Source: JBOHER01 sp050701115
GTDB taxonomy: Bacteria > Actinomycetota > Actinomycetes > Mycobacteriales > Pseudonocardiaceae
Direction: 5' to 3'
Length of the DNA stretch: 34,268 nt
NCBI GenBank assembly: GCA_050701115.1
Contig: JBOHER010000504.1
Location: 1 to 34,268, forward strand
In this document: positions 7,381-14,413 of the stretch, in pieces
Layout: the number at the start of each line of letters is the position of its first letter
Numbering within the stretch: position 1 is the first letter of the stretch
The notes under the pieces: generated by a model
What the model saw: the letters and a program-made list of their open reading frames with translations, nothing else
Told to the model about the DNA's origin: nothing
Database searches by the model: none
Program-made: the position numbers and the translations under genes

Positions 7381-8979
7381 TCACATGCGGAAGACGCCAT
7401 AACCTTGGGCTCCTGTGAACTCTGCGTTGTGGATTGCCGACAGGCTCATGCCGAGCACCGTCCGGGTGTCGCGCGGGTCGATGATCCCGTCGTCGTAGAG
7501 CATTCCGGACAGGAACATCGGCACCGATTGCGCTTCGATCTGCCCTTCCACCATCGCGCGCATGGCGGCGTCGTTCTCCTCGCTGTAATCCTGACCCCTG
7601 CCTGCCGCCGCGGCGCGAGCCACGATGGAGAGCACGCCCGCTAGTTGCTGGGCACCCATCACCGCGGACTTCGCGCTCGGCCACGCGAACAGGAACCGAG
7701 GATCATAGGCCCGGCCGCACATGCCGTAGTGGCCTGCGCCGTAAGACGCGCCCATCAGCACCGAGATGTGCGGAACCTTCGAGTTGGACACCGCGTTGAT
7801 CATCATCGCGCCGTGCTTGATGATGCCGTTCTGCTCGTACTCCCTGCCCACCATGTATCCGGTGGTGTTGTGCAGGAACAGCAGCGGGGTGTCGCTCTGG
7901 TTGGCCAGCTGGATGAACTGGGTGGCCTTCTGTGATTCCTCGCTGAACAGCACGCCCTGCGCGTTGGCCAGGATGCCCAGCGGGTAGCCGTGGATGTCGG
8001 CCCAGCCGGTCACCAGGCTACTGCCGTAGAGCGGCTTGAACTCGTCGAACTCCGAGCCGTCGACGATGCGGGCGATGACCTCTCTGGGGTCGAACGGGAC
8101 CTTCAGGTCGGTCGGCACGATGCCGAGCAGATCCTCGCTGTCGTAGATCGGCTCCGCGTAGTCCGGTTTGGGCGCGGGCCCCTTCTTGTGCCAGTTGAAC
8201 CGGCGGACGATGCTGCGGCCGATCCGGATGGCGTCCTCCTCGTCGGCGGCGAGGTAGTCGGCAAGCCCGGAGGTTCGGGCGTGCATTTCCGCGCCGCCGA
8301 GGGACTCGTCGTCCGACTCCTCCCCGGTGGCCATCTTGACCAGGGGCGGTCCACCGAGGAACACCTTGGCCCGTTCCTTGACCATCACCACGTAGTCGGA
8401 CATGCCCGGCAGGTATGCGCCGCCTGCCGTCGAGCTGCCGAACACCAAGGCCACGGTCGGAATGCGCGCCGCAGACGACCGGGTCAGGTCACGGAAGATC
8501 CGGCCACCCGGAATGAAGATGTCCTTCTGCGTCGGCAGATCCGCACCTCCCGACTCGACCAGGTTGATCGTCGGCAGCCGGTTCTGCGCCGCGATGTCGG
8601 CCGCGCGGAACCCCTTTTTCAGGCCCCAGGGGTTCATCGCGCCACCTTTGACGGTGGGATCGCTGGCGATGATCACGCACTCCACGCCTTCGACCACACC
8701 GATGCCCGTCACCATGCTGCCGCCGACCTGGAACTCCGACCCCCACGCGGCCAGTGGAGACAGTTCGAGGAACGGGGAGTCCGGGTCGATCAGCAGCTCG
8801 ATGCGTTCCCGGGCGAGCAGCTTGCCGCGCGTGCGGTGCCGCTCGACGTACTTGGGCCCGCCGCCCGCGATCGCCTTGGCCTGCTCGGTCTCGATTACCG
8901 CCAGCTTGTCCAGCATTGCCGCACGGTTGGCGGCATGCTCGTCGCTGCCGACGTCGACGACTGATTTCACTGCGCTCAT
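7381..8979 (-). CDS. accD2: Acyl-CoA carboxylase beta (carboxyltransferase) subunit
   Basis: A 532-residue carboxyltransferase that moves the carboxyl group from biotin to an acyl-CoA. N-terminal half motifs include RTRGKLLARERIELLID, SDPTVKGGAMNPWGLKKGF and the glycine-rich FGSSTAGGAYLPGMSDY. The C-terminal half has the second oxyanion region GASYGAGHYGMCGRAYDPRF and SAVMGAQQLAGVL. Size and motifs fit the methylcrotonyl/geranyl-CoA carboxylase beta group and mycobacterial AccD2. The ATG at 8979 overlaps the preceding stop as ATGA; a 53-codon upstream extension is rejected because it lies within the dehydrogenase gene. Translation should be coupled to that gene. The acyl-CoA specificity cannot be assigned from motifs. 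Confidence 0.88.
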   Translation of the reverse strand: MSAVKSVVDVGSDEHAANRAAMLDKLAVIETEQAKAIAGGGPKYVERHRTRGKLLARERIELLIDPDSPFLELSPLAAWGSEFQVGGSMVTGIGVVEGVECVIIASDPTVKGGAMNPWGLKKGFRAADIAAQNRLPTINLVESGGADLPTQKDIFIPGGRIFRDLTRSSAARIPTVALVFGSSTAGGAYLPGMSDYVVMVKERAKVFLGGPPLVKMATGEESDDESLGGAEMHARTSGLADYLAADEEDAIRIGRSIVRRFNWHKKGPAPKPDYAEPIYDSEDLLGIVPTDLKVPFDPREVIARIVDGSEFDEFKPLYGSSLVTGWADIHGYPLGILANAQGVLFSEESQKATQFIQLANQSDTPLLFLHNTTGYMVGREYEQNGIIKHGAMMINAVSNSKVPHISVLMGASYGAGHYGMCGRAYDPRFLFAWPSAKSAVMGAQQLAGVLSIVARAAAAGRGQDYSEENDAAMRAMVEGQIEAQSVPMFLSGMLYDDGIIDPRDTRTVLGMSLSAIHNAEFTGAQGYGVFRM

Positions 8980-10136
8980 CCCGTAAACCCCAAGAGTTTC
9001 CCGGCAAGGCCGGTCATGATTTCGTTGGTGCCGCCACCGATGCCCAGGATCCGCATGTCCCGGTACTGACGCTCCACTTCGGACTCTCGCATGTAGCCGA
9101 ACCCGCCGTGCAGCTGCACCGCCTCGTTGACCACCCACTCCCCCGCGGCCACCGCGGTGTTCTTGGCGAAGGCCACCTGCGGGAGGACGTTCTCCCCAGC
9201 GAGGTGCCGGACGGCAACGTCACGGGTGTAGACCCGGGCGACATCGACCTGCCTCGCCATCTCGGTCAGCTTGTGCTGCACGAGTTGCCGGGAGATCAGC
9301 GGCCGCCCGAAGGTCTCCCGGTTGCGACACCACTCGGCGGTCAGGTCGAGGGCACGCTGGGCGGCCGCGTAGGCCTGGACCGCCAGGCTCAGCCGCTCGC
9401 TGACGAAGTTCTGCGCGATCTGGATGAACCCGGTGTTCTCCGCGCCAACAAGGTTCGCGGCAGGCACCCGGCAGTCCACGAAGGACAGCTCCGCGGTGTC
9501 CGAGCAGAGCCAGCCCATCTTCGCCAGCTTGCGCGAGACCGTGAAACCCGGCGTGTCTCGTTCGATCACCAGCAGCGATATCCCGTGCGCACCCGAATCC
9601 CCGGTACGCACCGCGGTGGTCACGAAATCGGCGCGCACACCGGAGGTGATGTACGTCTTCGCGCCGTTGACGATGAAGTAGTCGCCGTTCGCCCCAGAAG
9701 ATTTGCGCAGCGCCGTCGTGCGCAACCCGGCGACGTCGGAGCCCCCGTCCGGCTCGGTGATCGCGAGGGCCCCGATCTTCTCACCAGCGAGCGTCGGCCG
9801 GACCCACCGCTCGATCTGCGCCTCCTCGCCTGCCGTCGCGATATGCGGCAGCGCGATGCCGTGGGTGAACAGCGACGCGAGCAGTCCACCGGACGCGCCC
9901 GCGTACAGCAGTTCCTCGGCGACGACAAGGGAGTCGATGACATCACCGCCACCACCGCCCATCGACTCGGGGAAGGACACCCCGAGCAGTCCGATGGCTC
10001 CCGCCTTCCGGTGCAGTTCGCGGGGGAGCTCGCCCTCCCGCTCCCAGCCGTCAAGGTGCGGCAACACTTCCTCGCGGGCGAACCGGCGCACCGTTTCGCG
10101 CAGCGCCATCCGCTCCGACGTCTCGAACGGGTTCAC
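8976..10136 (-). CDS. Acyl-CoA dehydrogenase (FadE13-like position in carboxylase cluster)
   Basis: A 386-residue acyl-CoA dehydrogenase. It has ALAITEPDGGSDVAGLRT (about 123-140), RNRETFGRPL (271-280) and the C-terminal QLHGGFGYMRESEVERQYRD. The EGT catalytic glutamate is replaced by glycine (GGGT at 367-370), while Glu247 in NFVSERLSLA sits where isovaleryl-CoA dehydrogenase keeps its catalytic base. The GTG at 10136 overlaps the AtuA-like stop as GTGA; the longer frame to 10388 lies inside that gene. It shares only family-level features with the second dehydrogenase of the operon, so the two probably act at different steps or on different chain lengths. Its position beside the beta subunit and AtuA-like gene resembles mycobacterial fadE13. 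Confidence 0.88.
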   Translation of the reverse strand: MNPFETSERMALRETVRRFAREEVLPHLDGWEREGELPRELHRKAGAIGLLGVSFPESMGGGGGDVIDSLVVAEELLYAGASGGLLASLFTHGIALPHIATAGEEAQIERWVRPTLAGEKIGALAITEPDGGSDVAGLRTTALRKSSGANGDYFIVNGAKTYITSGVRADFVTTAVRTGDSGAHGISLLVIERDTPGFTVSRKLAKMGWLCSDTAELSFVDCRVPAANLVGAENTGFIQIAQNFVSERLSLAVQAYAAAQRALDLTAEWCRNRETFGRPLISRQLVQHKLTEMARQVDVARVYTRDVAVRHLAGENVLPQVAFAKNTAVAAGEWVVNEAVQLHGGFGYMRESEVERQYRDMRILGIGGGTNEIMTGLAGKLLGFTG

Positions 10137-11821
10137 AGCAGCACCTCCGGGATCTCTACGTGGCGGCCACGCAGCCATTCGCCGAACGCCTTGGCCTGCG
10201 GATCGAAACGTGCCTGGGAGGCGACGCCCTGACCGAGGATGTCGTCGACGACGAAGTTCAGCGCCAGCAGATTGGGCAGCACATGGCGACGCACCGGCAG
10301 CTGCGCCGTCTCGGGAAGCAGCCGCCGGAACTCGGCAACGGTGAGGTACTGCGCCAACCAGCGCCAGGCTTGCGCTGACCGCGCCCACACGCCGAGGTTC
10401 GCGCTACCGCCCTTGTCGCCGCTGCGCGCGCCGATGATGGTGCCAAGCGGCACCCGCCGGGTCGGCCAAGGGGGCAATGGTTCGGGCAACTCCGCCTCCT
10501 CGACGTCGGCGAGCTCCTGGGTGGCACCGGCAGGTTCGATGTCCATCCGGGAACCATCGGGGAGCACGGCGACATGCGGTACCAGCTTGGCGTCCACAAA
10601 GGACGCCGTGTAAACCCCGTACGGGGACGCATCGGACGGCGGAGCGGTCACATTGAAGCCCGGGTAGCTGGCCAGCGCCAGCTCGATCGCCGCCCCGCTG
10701 AACGGACGGCCTACCACGGCCGGATCGCTGTCCTTGACGACACAGTGCAGCAGGGCGCTCGCTCCTTCTTCGGTATCGGCATCGACCCGATCCGTGCGGG
10801 CCAGCGACCAGCGGACCTCGGCTGGTGGCGTGTCGGTCAACGCGGCAGACAGCTGTTCGGTGACGAGTTCGGCCTTCGCCTCGATGTCCAGTCCGGTGAG
10901 CACGAAGGTGACCGCGTTCCGGAATCCGCCGAGGGAGTTCAGGCATACCTTCAGCTCGGGCGGTGGCGCCTCACCGCGCACACCACTGATGGCCACCCGG
11001 TCCGGGCCTATCTGGTCGAGGGCGATGGTGTCGAACCGCGCGGTGACGTCCGGGCCCGCATACCGCGCCCCGGTGATCTCGTACAGCAACTGAGCGGTGA
11101 CGGTGCCGACGGTGACCGCACCACCGGTGCCCTCGTGCTTGGTGATCACGCTGGACCCATCGGCGTCGATTTCCGCGATCGGGAACCCCGGCCTGCTGAG
11201 CGCTTCCAGCTCGGTGAAGAACGCGTAGTTACCGCCGGTGGCCTGGGCCCCGCACTCGATGACATGGCCCGCGGCCACCGCACCGGCAAGCGCGTCGTAG
11301 TCTTCGCGGTCCCATCCGAAGTGCGCCGCGGCCGGACCGACGACCAGCGAGGCGTCGGTGACTCGCCCGGTCACCACGACCTCGGCGCCTGCGCGCAAGC
11401 ATTCCGCGATGCCCCAGGCGCCGAGGTAGGCGTTGGCGGTGAGCGGCTGCCCCAGGTCGAGCTCATCGGCCCGCGATCTGAGGTCGTCCCCCTCCACATG
11501 CGCGATCGCCACGTTGATGCCGAGCTCATCGGCGAGTTCGCGCAGCGCGGCGGCCAGCCCGGACGGGTTGAGCCCACCCGCGTTGGTGACGATCTTGACG
11601 CGCTTTTCCTTGGCCAGCGCGAGGTTCTCGCGCATCTGCCGCAGGAACGTCTTGGCGTATCCGCGGCTGGGATCCTTCATCAGGTCCCGGCCCAGGATGA
11701 GCATGGTCAGCTCGGCGAGATAGTCACCGGTGAGGTAGTCCAGTTCACCTTCGGTAAGCATCTCGCGCACCGCGGAGAACCGGTCGCCGTAGAACCCCGA
11801 GGCGTTGCCGATCCTGATCAC
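10133..11821 (-). CDS. AtuA-like (DUF1446) acyclic terpene utilization family protein
   Basis: A 562-residue cytoplasmic protein of the AtuA/DUF1446 family. Features are the start VIRIGNASGFYGDR, DYLTGDYLAELTM near 28-40, IVTNAGGLNP near 77-86, and GAEVVVTGRVTDASLVVGPA further on. A C-terminal domain of about 100 residues includes GARSGDKGGSANLGVW, the AtuA-like C-terminal domain. The founding member belongs to the Pseudomonas acyclic terpene cluster, where its biochemical role is, to my knowledge, unsettled; homologues sit beside acyl-CoA carboxylases in many actinobacteria. The GTG at 11821 overlaps the upstream stop as GTGA; a 22-codon extension to 11887 is rejected for overlapping the upstream gene more deeply. 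The tight coupling to the carboxylase genes suggests a direct role in the same pathway. Confidence 0.85.
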   Translation of the reverse strand: MIRIGNASGFYGDRFSAVREMLTEGELDYLTGDYLAELTMLILGRDLMKDPSRGYAKTFLRQMRENLALAKEKRVKIVTNAGGLNPSGLAAALRELADELGINVAIAHVEGDDLRSRADELDLGQPLTANAYLGAWGIAECLRAGAEVVVTGRVTDASLVVGPAAAHFGWDREDYDALAGAVAAGHVIECGAQATGGNYAFFTELEALSRPGFPIAEIDADGSSVITKHEGTGGAVTVGTVTAQLLYEITGARYAGPDVTARFDTIALDQIGPDRVAISGVRGEAPPPELKVCLNSLGGFRNAVTFVLTGLDIEAKAELVTEQLSAALTDTPPAEVRWSLARTDRVDADTEEGASALLHCVVKDSDPAVVGRPFSGAAIELALASYPGFNVTAPPSDASPYGVYTASFVDAKLVPHVAVLPDGSRMDIEPAGATQELADVEEAELPEPLPPWPTRRVPLGTIIGARSGDKGGSANLGVWARSAQAWRWLAQYLTVAEFRRLLPETAQLPVRRHVLPNLLALNFVVDDILGQGVASQARFDPQAKAFGEWLRGRHVEIPEVLL

Positions 11822-12609
11822 GAGAATTGCCCCGCTTCCCGTCCGTTCCCGGAAGGACCGGCGAATGCCTGGGCGATGTTCAGCCACCGGTCGGCGTCGG
11901 GACCCTCCGCCAGCAGGCCGGTGTCGTCCCGGTGCCTGCGCTGGGTGACCAGCAGGCAGAAGTCGAGTGCGTTACCGCTGACCCGCTGGGCGGCTTCCCC
12001 GGGACCCCACGCCCAGATCTGGCCGTCGGGCGCGGTGAGCTCAACCCGGAACTGCTCCGACGGCGCGGCGAGTTGGTTCACCGCGTAAGCGAAGTCGCGG
12101 GCGCGTACGCCGATGTGTGCCACGTGCCGCAGTCGCGACGTGGGGATCCGCACGATACCCAGTGAGTCGGCCACGTCCTGACCGTGCGCCCAGGTCTCCA
12201 TGATCCGGGCCGTTGCCATCGAGGCCGCGCTCATCGGCGGACCGAACCACGGCACCTTCGCACCGTCCGGCACGGCGGCCAAGGCCTTGCGCAGGGCATT
12301 TCGGCCTGCTCGCCAACCGGCGAGCAACTGCTCGGGCCGCCGTCGCGCTCCCTCGGCCGCACCGTCGTCGACGAAGCCGGTCGGGTTCTGCATCGCTGTG
12401 GCCAAGCCGGCCTGGAAGTCGTCCGGGCTGGTGACCGCCAGCGCCGCCTTGTCGTCGGTCCAGGCGAGGTGGGCGATCTGGTGCGCGATCGTCCAGCCCT
12501 CAGCGGGAGTGGCCAGCCGCCACTCCTGCTCGCTCAGGTCCGACACGATCCGGTCGAGCTCATCACTCTCGGCTTCCAGGTCGTCCAGGATCGACCGCGC
12601 GTCGGCCAT
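11818..12609 (-). CDS. TIGR03084-type protein with mycothiol-dependent maleylpyruvate isomerase-like (DinB-fold) domain
   Basis: About 263 residues. The N-terminal half has the DinB/MDMPI-type metal-binding pattern: GWTIAHQIAHLAWTD near residues 38-52, then ETWAHGQDVADSLG about 100 residues later, giving a plausible three-histidine metal site. The C-terminal part resembles the SCP2-like or MDMPI C-terminal domain (GPGEAAQRVSGNALDFCLLV). Related proteins use mycothiol, but no substrate is known for this subgroup. It is the first gene of the acyl-CoA operon. GGAGG at 12619-12615 (complement) is 5 nt from the ATG at 12609, so this start is preferred over the GTG at 12615, which overlaps the ribosome binding site. 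Confidence 0.8.
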   Translation of the reverse strand: MADARSILDDLEAESDELDRIVSDLSEQEWRLATPAEGWTIAHQIAHLAWTDDKAALAVTSPDDFQAGLATAMQNPTGFVDDGAAEGARRRPEQLLAGWRAGRNALRKALAAVPDGAKVPWFGPPMSAASMATARIMETWAHGQDVADSLGIVRIPTSRLRHVAHIGVRARDFAYAVNQLAAPSEQFRVELTAPDGQIWAWGPGEAAQRVSGNALDFCLLVTQRRHRDDTGLLAEGPDADRWLNIAQAFAGPSGNGREAGQFS

Positions 12610-12614
12610 GCTCA

Positions 12615-12619
12615 CCTCC
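12615..12619 (-). promoter_or_regulatory. Ribosome binding site deciding the first operon start
   Basis: The complement reads GGAGG and is spaced 5 nt from ATG 12609. An alternative in-frame GTG at 12615 would begin inside this site and is therefore unlikely. Confidence 0.7.
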
Positions 12620-12657
12620 GTTGGCTACATCGTCAGCGTGGCACCACGTCAAGAAAA

Positions 12658-12679
12658 AAGCAAGCATGCGTGCTTGTTT
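12658..12679. promoter_or_regulatory. TetR-type operator candidate in the divergent operon/P450 promoter region
   Basis: Half-sites AAGCAAGCA (12658-12666) and TGCTTGTTT (12671-12679) form an inverted repeat around TGCG, with 8 of 9 positions pairing. The form resembles operators of lipid-related TetR regulators such as KstR2 (CAAG...CTTG core). A leftward -35-like TTGACG (complement of 12647-12652) starts 5 nt away, and a rightward TTGACG is at 12709-12714. A second small near-palindrome (CGTGG-CA-CCACG) lies at 12637-12648. Control of both divergent units is inferred. Confidence 0.6.
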
Positions 12680-12768
12680 CCTACCTAAAGTCGCCGTCGG
12701 CTTTCCTCTTGACGAATAGCCAACAAGCGTAGGACTGTGGGATGGCACCGGCAAGGAGGTGGTCGACG

Positions 12769-14220
12769 ATGACCCACGCCAAGACCAGGGTCGGTGAGGT
12801 ACTGCGTGATCACGTTCCGACCCTGACGGCTATCCCGCTGCCCCGCGCGGTCGACGATAAGCTGCTCGGCATGCGCTGGCCGTCCGCGCCGCTTGCCCAG
12901 CCGCCCGAAGGAAGTGGGCTCAAGCCGATCATGGGCGACTACGGCCCGCGGTTCGTCGGGCACAGTCTCGAGATGATGCGCTTCGGGGTCGATTTCGGCC
13001 TGCGCCGATACGAACGCTACGGCCCGGTGTCCTGGATGGGCATGCTGGGCAAGCGCATGGTGACGCTGGCCGGACCAGAGGCCTCCCAGATCGCGCTGAC
13101 CAACCGCGACAAGGTGTTCTCCCAGCAGGGTTGGCACTACTTCATCGACCGGTTCTTCCATCGTGGGCTGATGCTGCTGGATTTCGGCGAGCACCGCATG
13201 CACCGCCGGATAATGCACGAGGCGTTCACCGCGGACCGGCTGGCCGGTTACGTCGGCCAGATGACTCCCGCGCTGCACGACGGCGTCGGCGCGTGGTCCA
13301 CCAACGGCAGGATCCGGCTCTACTGGGCACTCAAGCAGCTCACCCTGGACGTCGCGGCACGCGTGTTCATGGACATGCCGCCCGGACAAGACTCGACCCG
13401 GCTCAATCACGCCTTCGTCAACAGCGTCCGGGCGGGCACCGCGGTGATTCGGTATCCGGTCCCGGGAGGTCGCTGGTCGGCGGGCCTGCGCGGCAGGAAG
13501 GTGCTCGAGCGCTACTTCACGGAGAACCTGCCCGCCAAGCGCGCCAACGACGGCGTCGACCTGTTCTCCGCGCTCTGCCACGCGACCGGCGAGGACGGCG
13601 AGCGGTTCACCGACGCTGACGTCATCAATCACATGATCTTCCTGATGATGGCAGCGCACGACACGTCGACGATCACCAGTACGGCTGCCGCCTACTATCT
13701 GGGCAAGTTTCCCGAGTGGCAGGACCGGGCCCGTGCCGAATCCCTGGCCCTCGGCGACGAACCGCCCGACCTGTCCGCGCTGGAATCGCTGCACACTCTC
13801 GACCTGGTGATCAAGGAATCACTCAGAATGGTGGCTCCCGTACCGAGCATGCCCCGGATGACCGTGGCCGATACCGACGTGCTCGGCTTCTACATTCCGC
13901 AAGGCACGTTCGTCGGCGTCTCGCCCATGATCAACCACTTCCTGCCCGAGTTCTGGACCGATCCGATGCGATTCGATCCCGAGCGGTTCACCGAGGAGCG
14001 CAGGGAGGACAAGTCTCATCGGTTCGCCTGGATGCCGTTCGGCGGGGGCGCCCACAAATGCATAGGCATGCGCTTCGGCACCCTGGAGGTCAAGGCGCTG
14101 CTGCACGAGATGCTGCGGCGGTACCGGTGGCGGCTGCCCGAGGGCTACCGCGCGCACTGGGACTACGTCGCTCTGCCGGTGCCGGTCGACGGGCTCCCTG
14201 TGCACCTCATCCGGCGATGA
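12769..14220 (+). CDS. Cytochrome P450, CYP136-like
   Basis: A 483-residue cytochrome P450 monooxygenase. It has the I-helix oxygen-activation motif AAHDTST, the K-helix ExxR (KESLRM) and the heme loop FGGGAHKCIG with the thiolate Cys431. The early segments PPEGSGLKPIMGDYG and FFHRGLMLLDFGEHRMHRRI closely recall mycobacterial CYP136 (Rv3059) from memory, whose substrate I do not know to be established. It starts at ATG 12769 behind AAGGAGGT (12753-12760, 8-nt spacing); an upstream ATG at 12742 has no such site. It is divergent from the acyl-CoA operon and probably shares its operator, which suggests it oxidises a precursor that then enters the pathway. No ferredoxin or reductase gene is adjacent. 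No N-terminal membrane segment is obvious. Confidence 0.88.
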   Translation: MTHAKTRVGEVLRDHVPTLTAIPLPRAVDDKLLGMRWPSAPLAQPPEGSGLKPIMGDYGPRFVGHSLEMMRFGVDFGLRRYERYGPVSWMGMLGKRMVTLAGPEASQIALTNRDKVFSQQGWHYFIDRFFHRGLMLLDFGEHRMHRRIMHEAFTADRLAGYVGQMTPALHDGVGAWSTNGRIRLYWALKQLTLDVAARVFMDMPPGQDSTRLNHAFVNSVRAGTAVIRYPVPGGRWSAGLRGRKVLERYFTENLPAKRANDGVDLFSALCHATGEDGERFTDADVINHMIFLMMAAHDTSTITSTAAAYYLGKFPEWQDRARAESLALGDEPPDLSALESLHTLDLVIKESLRMVAPVPSMPRMTVADTDVLGFYIPQGTFVGVSPMINHFLPEFWTDPMRFDPERFTEERREDKSHRFAWMPFGGGAHKCIGMRFGTLEVKALLHEMLRRYRWRLPEGYRAHWDYVALPVPVDGLPVHLIRR

Positions 14221-14291
14221 CCCGCGTGCGGTGATCATGGTGTGCGCACGTCGTCGACCTGGATCACTCATTCAGCCGGTAGACACGGTGT

Positions 14292-14385
14292 CTCATTCGT
14301 GGTGACTTAGGGGTCTTCGCGATGACCCATATCCGTGTCGGCTTGCACACGGTCGGTAAGCTGTCACAGCAAGATCACGAATGAG
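14292..14385. repeat. 10-bp inverted repeat upstream of the GGDEF/EAL gene
   Basis: CTCATTCGTG at 14292-14301 and CACGAATGAG at 14376-14385 are perfect inverted copies 74 bp apart, in the 193-bp gap between the P450 and GGDEF/EAL genes. A TANNNT-type TAAGCT at 14357-14362 lies between them. The pair could be two operator half-sites or a long-loop terminator for the P450 gene; neither is established. Confidence 0.4.
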
Positions 14386-14413
14386 GCCGATGAGCGAGTG
14401 GATGAGTTGAGCC

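Noticed and set aside
8980..9138. 53-codon extension of the carboxyltransferase gene
   Set aside because: It is out-of-frame sequence of the neighbouring dehydrogenase; the ATGA overlap at 8976-8979 gives the natural start.
10137..10388. N-terminal extension of the dehydrogenase gene at 8976
   Set aside because: Overlaps the AtuA-like gene by over 250 bp; GTG 10136 fits the family N-terminus.
2162..12609. Complete acyclic terpene (Atu) degradation pathway
   Set aside because: Only AtuA-, carboxylase-, dehydrogenase- and SDR-type genes are here; no AtuE-like crotonase, acyl-CoA ligase or HMG-CoA lyase is present, so the specific pathway is not claimed.
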